DNA from: an uncultured Parabacteroides sp. | GTDB taxonomy: Bacteria; Bacteroidota; Bacteroidia; Bacteroidales; Tannerellaceae | Assembly: GCF_947855115.1 (NCBI RefSeq) | Contig: NZ_CANTZW010000009.1 | Span: 1 to 64,000 of the forward strand | Direction of reading: 5' to 3' | DNA length: 64,000 nt | Part shown: one piece after another, positions 28,437-38,801 of the stretch | How the letters are laid out: every line of letters begins with the position of its first letter | Numbering within the stretch: position 1 is the stretch's first letter | Position numbers and translations under genes: made by a program | Notes under the pieces: model-generated | What the model was told of the DNA's origin: nothing | The model's input: only the letters and a program-made list of their open reading frames with translations | Databases searched by the model: none

Positions 28437-30746
28437 ATGAATAAATTTTTCATCTTTATACTATGCCTGTGCTGTGCCCTAACGGTAGCTCAGGCCACGG
28501 GAGAGGACTGTCTGAACGACTCGGACGCAAATATTTTTGGCCATGTGTTGGATAAGAACACGGGGGAGCACCTTCCTTTTATCAACGTGTTGGTAAAGGG
28601 TACTACGATAGGTACTACCACCGACAACTCGGGACATTATTTCCTGAAGAATCTGCCTGAAGGTAAATTTACGCTAGAATATAAAGCGCTTGGATATAAA
28701 GCGATCTCTAAAGAGGTGACCTTGAAGAAAGGGAAGACCTTGGAGATTAACGTGGAAATGGAAGAGGACCAGATCGCTTTGGATGGCGTGGTGGTATCGG
28801 CGAACCGTGCGGAGACTTCCCGGCGGTTGGCGCCGACTTTGGTGAATGTCTTGGACGCGAAGGCCTTTACTACGACAAATGCGGTGAATTTGGCGCAGGG
28901 CCTTAACTTCCAACCGGGGGTACGTGTGGAGACTAATTGCCAGAATTGCGGTTTCCAGCAAGTCCGGATCAATGGATTAGACGGACCTTATACCCAGATA
29001 TTGATCGATTCGCGCCCGATATTCAGCGCTTTATCCGGTGTATATGGATTAGAGCAAATACCGGCGAATATGATCGAGCGGGTAGAGGTGATGCGGGGAG
29101 GCGGATCAGCGTTATTCGGTTCGTCTGCTATCGCCGGGACAATAAATATCATCACGAAAGAGCCTTTGAGAAACTCGGGGGAATTGACGCATACGCTGAC
29201 CTCGATCGGCGGTACTTCCACGTTCGATAATAATACGACCTTGAATGCTTCTTTGGTATCGGAAAACGGGAAGGCCGGCTTATATCTTTTCGGCCAGAAC
29301 CGTCATCGTTCCGACTTTGACTATGACGGGGATGGATTCACCGAATTGCCTAAGTTGGAAAATCAAACAGTTGGTTTCCGTTCGTATTTGAAAACGAGTA
29401 CTTATAGTAAGTTGACGTTCGAGTATCATCATATGAATGAATACCGCAGGGGAGGAAATAACTTGGACCGTCCGCCTCATGAAGCGGATATCGCCGAACA
29501 GTTGGAACATTCGATCGATGGAGGTGGCTTGAAGTTTGATCTTTTCTCCAAGGATTACAAACATAAATGGAGCATTTTCACATCAGCCCAGAATACGGCC
29601 CGGGATAGTTATTACGGGACGAACCAAGACCCGAACGCTTACGGCAAGACCACAGACCTGACGGTTATGGCTGGTACGCAATACGCTTATAGCTTTGATA
29701 AGTTCTTGTTTATGCCTTCGGATCTGACGGCGGGATTGGAATATAGCTTTGATCATTTGAAGGATGAGATGATCGGATATAATCGCTTTACGAACCAGAA
29801 GGTACATGTCGAGAGCGCTTTTTTACAGAATGAATGGAAAAATAAGCGATGGAGTTTCTTGATCGGCGGTCGTTTGGACAAACACAATATGGTAGATCAT
29901 GTGATATTCAGTCCTCGTGCGAATATCCGTTTTAACCCGACAGAAGACATCAATATTCGGGCTAGTTATTCCAGCGGCTTTCGTGCCCCGCAAGCCTTCG
30001 ATGAGGATATGCATATCTCGGCGGTCGGAGGCGAAGTCTCGATGCTCCAGCGTGCGGAGGATTTGTCTGAGGAGAAATCGCGGAGCTTGAGCGCTTCGGT
30101 AGATTTTTACCATCGTTTTAAGAATGGTATTCAGTTGAATTTCCTGGTGGAAGGTTTTTACACCAACTTGAGCGATGTATTTGTCTTGGAAGATATCGGG
30201 AAAGATGAGCAAGGTAATCTGATAAAGGAACGCCGTAACGGTTCTGGGGCGAAGGTGATGGGATTGACCTTGGAGGGGAAATCGGTGTTAACCTCGTGGC
30301 TATCCTTGCAAGCGGGCGCTACATTCCAACGAAGCCGTTATAAAGAGGCCGAGAAATGGAGTAATGACGAGAATGTTCCGGCCGAGACAAGGATGTTCCG
30401 TACTCCGGATATCTATGGCTATTTTACAGCTACCCTTACGCCCGTCAAACGTTTCACGGCTTCCCTTTCGGGTACTTATACAGGAAGTATGTTGGTACAG
30501 CACTTGGCGGGTTATATACCCTTTGATAAGGCGGTGGAGACTCCGGATTTCTTCGATATGAATATCAAGCTGGCATATGAATTCCCGCTTTATAAGGAAT
30601 TGAAACTGGAAGTAAATGGGGGCGTACAGAATCTGTTCAACGCTTACCAATCAGACTTTGACCAAGGGAAGAACCGGGATTCCTCTTATATCTACGGTCC
30701 GGCTAGCCCGAGAAGTTATTTCGCTGGGGTGAAAATGAGTTTTTGA
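28437..30746 (+). CDS. TonB-dependent receptor, probable metal uptake
   Basis: A 769-residue receptor. A signal peptide (about 1-20) is followed by a carboxypeptidase-regulatory-like domain (30-115, GEHLPFINVLVKGT), a plug with LDGVVVSANRAETSR and VMRGGGSALFGSSAIAGTINI, and a barrel ending in a terminal Phe (GVKMSF). The plug contains ETNCQNCGFQQVRINGL, a Cys-x-x-Cys that could contact a metal. The neighbouring His-rich membrane protein points the same way. The substrate remains inference. Confidence 0.88.
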   Translation: MNKFFIFILCLCCALTVAQATGEDCLNDSDANIFGHVLDKNTGEHLPFINVLVKGTTIGTTTDNSGHYFLKNLPEGKFTLEYKALGYKAISKEVTLKKGKTLEINVEMEEDQIALDGVVVSANRAETSRRLAPTLVNVLDAKAFTTTNAVNLAQGLNFQPGVRVETNCQNCGFQQVRINGLDGPYTQILIDSRPIFSALSGVYGLEQIPANMIERVEVMRGGGSALFGSSAIAGTINIITKEPLRNSGELTHTLTSIGGTSTFDNNTTLNASLVSENGKAGLYLFGQNRHRSDFDYDGDGFTELPKLENQTVGFRSYLKTSTYSKLTFEYHHMNEYRRGGNNLDRPPHEADIAEQLEHSIDGGGLKFDLFSKDYKHKWSIFTSAQNTARDSYYGTNQDPNAYGKTTDLTVMAGTQYAYSFDKFLFMPSDLTAGLEYSFDHLKDEMIGYNRFTNQKVHVESAFLQNEWKNKRWSFLIGGRLDKHNMVDHVIFSPRANIRFNPTEDINIRASYSSGFRAPQAFDEDMHISAVGGEVSMLQRAEDLSEEKSRSLSASVDFYHRFKNGIQLNFLVEGFYTNLSDVFVLEDIGKDEQGNLIKERRNGSGAKVMGLTLEGKSVLTSWLSLQAGATFQRSRYKEAEKWSNDENVPAETRMFRTPDIYGYFTATLTPVKRFTASLSGTYTGSMLVQHLAGYIPFDKAVETPDFFDMNIKLAYEFPLYKELKLEVNGGVQNLFNAYQSDFDQGKNRDSSYIYGPASPRSYFAGVKMSF

Positions 30747-30765
30747 CAGGGGAATATCTTTCTTA

Positions 30766-30830
30766 AAAAACATGTACATGTTTTTGGGAAGACATGTACG
30801 TGTTTCTCGAAAAAGATGTACGTGTTTTTT
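30766..30830. repeat. cluster of three 22-bp-period repeats (cluster 1)
   Basis: The core TGTAC(A/G)TGTTT begins at 30773, 30795 and 30817, exactly 22 bases apart, with AT-rich variable spacers. The first copy is centred in a 20-bp perfect palindrome (30766-30785). The cluster lies between convergent genes. The same core recurs at 57258-57335 with identical spacing. Confidence 0.7.
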
Positions 30831-30848
30831 TGAAGGTAAAATATAAAC

Positions 30849-30902
30849 AAAAAGACAGTGTTTCCAGGAGTATGATCACTCTGCGGAAACACTGTCTTTT
30901 TT
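30849..30902. terminator. bidirectional terminator
   Basis: A perfect 17-bp stem (AAAAAGACAGTGTTTCC with its complement) surrounds a 19-base loop, with A and T tracts on the two sides. It therefore serves both the receptor gene on the plus strand and the isomerase-like gene on the minus strand. Confidence 0.85.
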
Positions 30903-30922
30903 ATGAGATAAACCGTGATGTT

Positions 30923-31915
30923 TTATTTAACGAACGAGGCGGCTTGCAAATAAGCGGCACTCTTTTCTACACCCTCGAATTGGGTCCGGCCTTTCTTGTC
31001 TCCTTCCAATTCTACGTAATAACCGATAATACCGATCTCGTAAGCTTTCTTGAATATATTCGGGAAATTCATCATACCGGAATCACCGATGATCCAGCGA
31101 TCCTTGATATGTAATAATTTGAAACGATCCGGATAATTTGTCATCCATTCCACGGGATCTTGTTGTCCCATAACGGCCCAATATACATCCAACTCGAACA
31201 TAACCTTATCCGGGTCGGTATTTTTCAGGAATAACTCTTCGATATATGTTCCTTTTGGGGGAGCCCAAGGATTGGGTTTCTCTTCCGGTTTCTCGCCGGC
31301 TTTCAATACCCGTTTAAATTCATTGCTGTGATTATGGTAGCCCCATTTGATCCCTGCTTTTTGGGTGATCTCTCCGGCCCGGTTAAAGATCTCCGATACG
31401 ATTTTTGCGTCGTCCTCGTTCTCGATACGGGGTAAGCTGGGTTGCACCATGCAGCTAACGCCTAACTCCGCATGGATATCGGTCGCCTTTTTCCAGAACT
31501 CATCGAATTTAGGCATGTTTTCTTTCGTATACTCGCGAACGGAAGGGGTAAGGTGGGAGCTGCTGATTCTTAAACCGGCATCGTCTACCATTTTCTTATA
31601 ATCCTTGGAGGCGATGAATGTCGTGTTTTTAGGATTATAATCGCCGAATTTACCGGTGTCTTCCCTGTATCCGAAAATCTCTAAATCGGTGTACCCTGCT
31701 TTTGCCAACCGGTTCAATCCGTTAGGCATATCTTGTAGTAACTCTTGTCCGAGAGAATAGGTTTGCAATCCTATTTTTTTCTTGGCGGTTGCCGAGGATA
31801 CCGCGTCCGTGACGGGGATGGATCTGGTGGGATTTGAGGACATTACTTTTTGGCTGGCGATGCCCCCTAAAGTAAGTAAGGAAATGTTTCTCAAAAATGT
31901 TCTTCTGTCTGTCAT
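30923..31915 (-). CDS. exported sugar-phosphate isomerase/epimerase-like TIM-barrel protein
   Basis: A 330-residue protein of the xylose-isomerase-like TIM-barrel (AP endonuclease 2) superfamily. The N-terminus TDRRTFLRNISLLTLGG resembles a twin-arginine export signal. Barrel motifs include IGLQTYSLG, GYTDLEIFGY, ISSSHLTPS, KWGYHNHSNEF, VMFELDVYWAVM and KLLHIKDR, which carry the usual Glu/Asp/His metal ligands. The substrate is unknown; relatives often act on sugars or inositols in the periplasm. Confidence 0.85.
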   Translation of the reverse strand: MTDRRTFLRNISLLTLGGIASQKVMSSNPTRSIPVTDAVSSATAKKKIGLQTYSLGQELLQDMPNGLNRLAKAGYTDLEIFGYREDTGKFGDYNPKNTTFIASKDYKKMVDDAGLRISSSHLTPSVREYTKENMPKFDEFWKKATDIHAELGVSCMVQPSLPRIENEDDAKIVSEIFNRAGEITQKAGIKWGYHNHSNEFKRVLKAGEKPEEKPNPWAPPKGTYIEELFLKNTDPDKVMFELDVYWAVMGQQDPVEWMTNYPDRFKLLHIKDRWIIGDSGMMNFPNIFKKAYEIGIIGYYVELEGDKKGRTQFEGVEKSAAYLQAASFVK

Positions 31916-31951
31916 GGTGATAAAGAATTAAAATTAAACATCTGTATCTCG

Positions 31952-31959
31952 CAAATATA
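31952..31959 (-). promoter_or_regulatory. promoter -7 element of isomerase-like gene
   Basis: The minus strand reads TATATTTG, 37 bases upstream of the start. No convincing -33 element was seen. The remaining 250 bases up to the siderophore operon hold a second, plus-strand promoter and no gene. Confidence 0.4.
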
Positions 31960-32177
31960 GTTAACCTTTTTGGAGTTTGTTAAGAAAATGTATGTCAAAA
32001 ACTTGTGACTGGGTTTAAATAGATTTAAAAATTGACATAACTCAATTTTGTAGACATCCCCGTATCACCTATCGCTCCGATTACCTGAAAGAGGTGATTG
32101 TTTCGTATAGCTATACCGAAGATTCGCGAAGAGATTTTACTCCTTTTTAGGTATTGTGGAGGGGGGATCTACTGTCG

Positions 32178-32186
32178 TAACTTTGC
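32178..32186 (+). promoter_or_regulatory. promoter of siderophore operon
   Basis: TAACTTTGC fits TAnnTTTG, with TTG at 32154-32156 about 21 bases upstream as a weak -33. It lies 27 bases before the receptor start. A Fur site could not be assigned by eye. Confidence 0.5.
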
Positions 32187-32213
32187 AGTGCTTTAAATAA
32201 CATAATAAATTAA

Positions 32214-34595
32214 ATGATGATGAAAAAAATCAGAGGTCTTTTCCTCTCCTTTTTGATGTTACTTATTTCCTTCTCCGTTTTTTCTCAACATAAGACAATG
32301 ATATCGGGCAAAGTTTTGTCTACGGAAAAAACGACCGTGGATTTCGCGACCGTTTATTTGAAAGGCACGAATTATGGGGGAACTACTAATGAGGAAGGTA
32401 TCTATCATCTCCAGGCTCCTGCGGGAGAATATACGTTGGTAGTATCGGCTGTCGGCTATAAAACCGTGGAGAAACCTGTAAGATTGGTACGGGGGGAACG
32501 GACAAAAATGAACGTGGTAATCAGTCCTCAGGTTGAGGAGTTAGACGAGGTGGTGGTGGTTTCCAATGGTGTGACCCGCCTTAAGCGTTCGGCGTTTAAC
32601 GCGGTGGCTCTCGATACGAAAGCCTTGCAAAACTCGACCCAGAACTTAAGCGAGGCTTTGGCTCAAGCGCCCGGAATGAAGATCCGGGAATCCGGGGGAG
32701 TCGGTTCGGATATGCAGTTGATGATGGATGGCTTTAGTGGCAAGCATATCAAGATCTTTATAGACGGGGTTCCGCAAGAAGGGGTAGGCAGTTCTTTTGG
32801 CCTGAATAATATCCCGGTGAATTATGCCGAGCGTATAGAGGTTTATAAAGGAGTGGTTCCGGTGGGCTTCGGAACAGACGCTATCGGGGGAGTTATCAAT
32901 ATCGTTACCAAGAAAAACCAGAAAAGATGGTTCTTGGACGCTTCTTATTCGTATGGTTCCTTCAATACGCATAAATCTTACGTGAACTTCGGACAGACTT
33001 TCCAGAACGGGTTTACGTATGAGATCAACGTATTCCAGAATTATTCGGATAATAATTATTATGTGGATACTCCGGTGAAAGACTTTACGACCGGGGCGAT
33101 CAATAAGAAAAAAATCGAGCATGTGAAACGTTTCCACGATACGTATCACAACGAGGCCGTTATCGGTAAAATCGGTGTCGTGGATAAAAAATGGGCAGAT
33201 CGTTTAATGCTTGGTTTTACCTATTCGCATATGTATAAGGATATACAGACCGGTGTGCGGCAGGAAGTGGTATTTGGCGGTAAGTACCGTAAGGGATACT
33301 CTGTCATGCCATCGTTGGATTACCGTAAGCGGGATCTCTTCGTCAAAGGCTTGGACGTGGTATTGACGGCAAACTATAATAAGAATATGACCAATAACGT
33401 GGATACCTCTTCTTATGAGTATAACTGGCGTGGTGATATGCGTAAACTCCGGATGCCCGGAGAGCAATCTTACCAGAATACCCGCTCGGATAATAATAAC
33501 TGGAACGGGACTTTGACGGCCAATTATCGTATAGGAAAAGCACATACATTCACGTTTAACCATGTGGTCAACGCATTTCGCCGCTCGAATAAGTCTCTTT
33601 TGAATGAAGACTCGGAAGCGAACGCGATTCCGAAAGAAACCCGTAAAAATATCAGTGGCCTTTCATATCGCTTGATGCCGACAGAGCATTGGAATGTGTC
33701 TGTGTTCGGTAAATATTACAACCAGTTTATCGCCGGTCCGGTCGCTACATCCACGGCTCAAGACGACTATATACGTACTACCAATTCGGTGAGCGCCATG
33801 GGATATGGAGCGGCGGGAACTTATTTTATCTTGAAAAGCCTGCAAGCGAAGTTGTCTTACGAGAAGGCCTATCGCCTGCCGACCAACGAGGAAATGTTCG
33901 GTGACGAAGACCTTGAGACCGGAGATATCTCCTTGAGGCCGGAGAACAGCGATAACGTGAATTTGAATTTAAGCTATAACGAGACGTTCGGGAGACATTC
34001 CGTATACGTGGAAGGTGGTTTGGTCTACCGGAATACGAAAGATTATATCCAACGGAATATATCGGATTTAAGTGGTGGTAAATATGGCGCTACCTATGTG
34101 AACCATGGACGGGTAGAGACCAAGGGGTATAATGTCTCGGTTCGTTATGGTTTCGCGGACTGGGTAAGCGTAGGTGGTAACTTTACGCAAATGAACGTGC
34201 GGGATAACGTGAAGACGGTTACTAGCGGGACGAACCAAGAGAGCTTGACGTATGGCGCACGTATGCCGAATCTACCTTATCAGTTCGCCAACTCGGACGT
34301 GACGTTTTATTGGCGCGACTTGTGGAAGAAGGGGAATACGCTCAGTGTCACTTACGATAATTTATATATGCATAGTTTCCCGTTGTACTCGGAGGCGGTA
34401 GGCAGTGAATCTGAGTTCGTGGTGCCGACCCAATTCTCGCATAACCTGACGTTTTCCTATGGGATACGGAACGGACGCTACAATATTTCTTTCGAGTGCA
34501 GGAATTTCACGAATGAGAAATTATACGACAACTTCAGTTTGCAGAAGGCTGGTAGGGCTTTCTACGGAAAGGTGAGAGTTTATTTCGGAAATTAA
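32214..34595 (+). CDS. XusA-like TonB-dependent siderophore receptor
   Basis: A 793-residue outer-membrane receptor. A signal peptide (about 1-25) is followed by a carboxypeptidase-regulatory-like domain (28-112, TVDFATVYLKGTNYGG), the plug (ELDEVVVVSNGVTRLKRS; IFIDGVPQEGVGSSFGLNNIP; FGTDAIGGVINIVTKK) and the barrel. It heads an operon with a DUF4374 lipoprotein, an esterase and a PepSY membrane protein. The receptor-DUF4374-PepSY combination is that of XusABC, by which Bacteroides thetaiotaomicron takes up enterobactin-type xenosiderophores. Function is assigned mainly from this gene order. Confidence 0.85.
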   Translation: MMMKKIRGLFLSFLMLLISFSVFSQHKTMISGKVLSTEKTTVDFATVYLKGTNYGGTTNEEGIYHLQAPAGEYTLVVSAVGYKTVEKPVRLVRGERTKMNVVISPQVEELDEVVVVSNGVTRLKRSAFNAVALDTKALQNSTQNLSEALAQAPGMKIRESGGVGSDMQLMMDGFSGKHIKIFIDGVPQEGVGSSFGLNNIPVNYAERIEVYKGVVPVGFGTDAIGGVINIVTKKNQKRWFLDASYSYGSFNTHKSYVNFGQTFQNGFTYEINVFQNYSDNNYYVDTPVKDFTTGAINKKKIEHVKRFHDTYHNEAVIGKIGVVDKKWADRLMLGFTYSHMYKDIQTGVRQEVVFGGKYRKGYSVMPSLDYRKRDLFVKGLDVVLTANYNKNMTNNVDTSSYEYNWRGDMRKLRMPGEQSYQNTRSDNNNWNGTLTANYRIGKAHTFTFNHVVNAFRRSNKSLLNEDSEANAIPKETRKNISGLSYRLMPTEHWNVSVFGKYYNQFIAGPVATSTAQDDYIRTTNSVSAMGYGAAGTYFILKSLQAKLSYEKAYRLPTNEEMFGDEDLETGDISLRPENSDNVNLNLSYNETFGRHSVYVEGGLVYRNTKDYIQRNISDLSGGKYGATYVNHGRVETKGYNVSVRYGFADWVSVGGNFTQMNVRDNVKTVTSGTNQESLTYGARMPNLPYQFANSDVTFYWRDLWKKGNTLSVTYDNLYMHSFPLYSEAVGSESEFVVPTQFSHNLTFSYGIRNGRYNISFECRNFTNEKLYDNFSLQKAGRAFYGKVRVYFGN

Positions 34596-34625
34596 TTTAT
34601 ACGACTATCTTTTATTTATCAATAA

Positions 34626-36077
<1,452 letters not shown>

Positions 36078-36086
36078 TAATTAAGC

Positions 36087-36917
36087 ATGAGTCGGACTCA
36101 CATTCTTTTAATATTCCTCCTGCTTCCGCTGACTTTGCGGAGCCAGGAGGATATTTGTATAGGGAAGGAACGGAGCCTGTATTCCGCTACGTTACAGGAA
36201 GAGCGGAGTTATTGGATACATTTGCCGGAACTTTATGACGCGGATACGATACGGCGTTATCCGGTTGTTTATTTGCTGGATGGGGATTCTTTTTTTCATT
36301 CGCTGGTAGGCATAAGGAAAACATTGGCATCCGGTAAAGGTAAATATCTATCTCCCTGTATTATCGTAGGGGTGTTGAATACGGATCGGACACGGGATTT
36401 TACTCCTACTGCCTCCGCCGCGGGAAGGGATGGAAAGATTGCCGTAGGAGCGGTTCCGCAGGGAGGAGGAAGCGAGGCTTTTTGTAAGTTCCTTACGGAA
36501 GAGCTTCGGGCTGTTATCGACAGTACTTATCGTACGAGCGGATGGAATATGCTTATCGGCCATTCGTACGCGGGGCTTTTCACCTTGGATACGTTTCTTC
36601 GTCATACGGAGTTATTCGATACCTACCTTGCGGTTGATCCGAGTTTATGGTGGGATCAGGGACGGCTGGTCCGGGAGGCGAAAAGATGGATCGAGGGCCG
36701 TGATTTCAAAGGGAAAAGCCTGTATGTCGGTGTCGCCTCCAAGAAAAGGACAGACCGGGTAGATATTCATCTTGACAAAGTGAGTTGTTTTCTTTCGGAG
36801 GTTTTGCCACAGGCAGAGAACCTGCGTTTCTTTAGTAAATCATTTCCCGACGAGAATCACGGAACGGTAGCGATTCCGGGTATATATGACGGGATTAAAC
36901 AATTATTCGGAAAATGA
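36087..36917 (+). CDS. alpha/beta-hydrolase, IroE/Fes-like siderophore esterase
   Basis: A 276-residue exported alpha/beta hydrolase of the esterase D/enterochelin-esterase superfamily. A signal peptide (about 1-19) precedes YPVVYLLDGDSFFHS. The nucleophile Ser160 is in IGHSYAGL, a likely acid Asp is in the following block (LAVDPSLWWD) and the His is in DENHGTVA. Periplasmic relatives such as IroE linearise catecholate siderophores. The gene starts 9 bases after the DUF4374 stop and overlaps the PepSY gene by 4 bases (ATGA), so it is a built-in member of the uptake operon. Confidence 0.85.
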   Translation: MSRTHILLIFLLLPLTLRSQEDICIGKERSLYSATLQEERSYWIHLPELYDADTIRRYPVVYLLDGDSFFHSLVGIRKTLASGKGKYLSPCIIVGVLNTDRTRDFTPTASAAGRDGKIAVGAVPQGGGSEAFCKFLTEELRAVIDSTYRTSGWNMLIGHSYAGLFTLDTFLRHTELFDTYLAVDPSLWWDQGRLVREAKRWIEGRDFKGKSLYVGVASKKRTDRVDIHLDKVSCFLSEVLPQAENLRFFSKSFPDENHGTVAIPGIYDGIKQLFGK

Positions 36918-38032
36918 AAAAATTCTTTGCGAAAGTACATTTATGGTTATCGATACCTTTTGGCATTATTATAGCGATTATCTGCCTGACCGGATCGATT
37001 CTTGTCTTTGAGACAGAGATATTGGAGTTGTGCTATCCTTCACGTTATTTTGTAAAGGAAGTAAAAGGTGAACCCCTTTCGCCTGCTACCCTGATAGAAT
37101 CGGCTCGCCGGCAGTTGCCCGAATCGGTCCAAATAAAAGGAATCCGGGTATCGTCTGATCCCGGGAGGACGTATCAACTCGTATTGCCGGGGAAAAAAGC
37201 GGCTGGTTTCATCGACCCTTATACCGGGGAGGTGACCGGGATGGATGACGGGCAAGGCTTTTTCTTGAAGGTAATGCGCCTTCATCGTTGGTTGCTTGAC
37301 GAGTATAAGCGGGATGGGAGCTTTTCTTGGGGAAAATCGGTTGTCGGCTATGCGACTTTAGCCTTGGCGATTATTATTGTTAGCGGAATCGTTATTTGGT
37401 ATCCCCGCTCTAAAAAGGCATTGAGAAACCGGTTGAAGGTGAAGACGAGGGCGGGTTGGTTCCGCTTTTTCTATGATTTGCATGTATCGGGAGGATTCTA
37501 TGCGGCTTTGCTTCTGCTTGTCTTAGCGTTGACCGGGTTGACATGGTCGTTCGGTTGGTACAGGAATGCCTTTTATAATGTCTTCGGTGTTAGCACGAAC
37601 CAGCCCCAGGCACGTCATGCTCCGGCTTCCCCTGCACCGAAAGATGCGGAAAAAAGAAAAACGGAGAAGAAAAAAACGGATTACGCGCAATGGGCGAAGG
37701 TATTGTCTACTTTGGAAAACCATTATCCGGATTTTAAGTCGATTACGATCCAGGATGGCTCTGCCACGGTTTCTACGGCCAACTACGGAAATACAAGAGG
37801 AAGCGATCGTTACTCTTTCGATCCTGCTACGGGTGAGATTCTGGAAACCCAACTGTATAGCGATCTTCCGAAGTCTGGAAAAATAAGAGGATGGATTTAT
37901 TCCGTGCATATAGGCTCGTGGGGAGGAATGACTACTCGTGTATTAACCTGCTTGGTATCTTTGTTGGGAGCTGTCTTCGTGATAACCGGTTATTATTTTT
38001 GGATAAAGAAAAAGATCAGGAAACTAAAATAA
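36914..38032 (+). CDS. PepSY-associated TM protein, XusC-like
   Basis: A 372-residue inner-membrane protein with four hydrophobic helices (about 12-35, 140-165, 190-215 and 340-365) and two periplasmic PepSY-type segments (GFIDPYTGEVTG; YSFDPATGEILE). Conserved His residues sit in KVHLWLSIPFG, MRLHRWLLDE, DLHVSGGFY and SVHIGSWGG, a pattern seen in FoxB-like siderophore reductases. It is the likely ferric-siderophore reduction or iron-release step. A basic linker (about 235-255) holds many Lys. Confidence 0.85.
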   Translation: MKKFFAKVHLWLSIPFGIIIAIICLTGSILVFETEILELCYPSRYFVKEVKGEPLSPATLIESARRQLPESVQIKGIRVSSDPGRTYQLVLPGKKAAGFIDPYTGEVTGMDDGQGFFLKVMRLHRWLLDEYKRDGSFSWGKSVVGYATLALAIIIVSGIVIWYPRSKKALRNRLKVKTRAGWFRFFYDLHVSGGFYAALLLLVLALTGLTWSFGWYRNAFYNVFGVSTNQPQARHAPASPAPKDAEKRKTEKKKTDYAQWAKVLSTLENHYPDFKSITIQDGSATVSTANYGNTRGSDRYSFDPATGEILETQLYSDLPKSGKIRGWIYSVHIGSWGGMTTRVLTCLVSLLGAVFVITGYYFWIKKKIRKLK

Positions 38033-38072
38033 CCGGAGTTAGATTCAAGGTTTATTTCAGGTAAAAAAGAAA

Positions 38073-38101
38073 AAGAGGTATGCAAGCCAAACATACCTCT
38101 T
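38073..38101 (-). terminator. flavodoxin terminator
   Basis: AAGAGGTATG and CATACCTCTT form a perfect 10-bp stem. On the minus strand it is followed by a T-rich run, so it ends the flavodoxin transcript. Confidence 0.75.
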
Positions 38102-38175
38102 CATAAATCTAAACCAAATTTAGTTGAATACGTAAACGTTACAATATTAAGACATAAAAACAGTTATGTAAAAGC

Positions 38176-38685
38176 TTATTCAACTCCTTCTTTCTTTATG
38201 GATGCCAGCCATTGATCGATCCGTCCTTCTGTTTGGTCATCCTCATTCATCTCATCCAAAGGAAGACCTACGAACGTTCCGTCTACACAAGCAGTGGAAC
38301 TGTCGAAAGAATATCCAGAGGCATCTACCGCGCCAACGAATTTGCATCCTGTATTTTGCAGACCGGAATAGATCGTGCCGATTGCGTCGCAGAATGTGTC
38401 ACTAAAAGAGGCTGAGTCTCCACAACCGAATAACGCGACGATTTTTCCGTTTAAATCTACATCTTTCAGTTTTCCGAGATAACTATCCCAATCATCTTGC
38501 AAATCTCCGGCACCCCAAGTGGAACAACCCAATAGCAATACCTCGTAAGGTGTTACATCGGTAGGGGAGGCGCTAGATACGTCGTGAATGTCTTTATCTT
38601 CCACACCTAATTTTTCCGCGATACGTTTTGCGATCCCTTCCGTCGTTCCTGTAGACGATCCGTAGAATATTCCTATAGTCTTCAT
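38176..38685 (-). CDS. fldA: flavodoxin
   Basis: A 169-residue long-chain flavodoxin, an FMN electron carrier. The phosphate-binding loop is GIFYGSSTGTTEGIAKRI (residues 4-21), followed by the isoalloxazine loops LGCSTWGAGDLQDDW and FGCGDSASFSDTFCDA. In this anaerobe it could supply electrons to the radical-SAM activases encoded nearby (PflA, NrdG); that link is inference. Confidence 0.95.
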   Translation of the reverse strand: MKTIGIFYGSSTGTTEGIAKRIAEKLGVEDKDIHDVSSASPTDVTPYEVLLLGCSTWGAGDLQDDWDSYLGKLKDVDLNGKIVALFGCGDSASFSDTFCDAIGTIYSGLQNTGCKFVGAVDASGYSFDSSTACVDGTFVGLPLDEMNEDDQTEGRIDQWLASIKKEGVE

Positions 38686-38801
38686 TTCTATTAGTTTTTA
38701 TAGTTTTAACGAAGGCAAATATCCGATATCTTATCAGTCCTGGCAATACCTACAAATATGTATTTTGGAGGCGAGAATACCCACGAATGATCAAAAGTCT
38801 G

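Noticed and set aside
32050..32150. Open stretch reading PRITYRSDYLKEVIVSYSY before the siderophore receptor
   Set aside because: No start codon, stop codons close by on both sides, and no recognised family. Treated as chance in the leader region.
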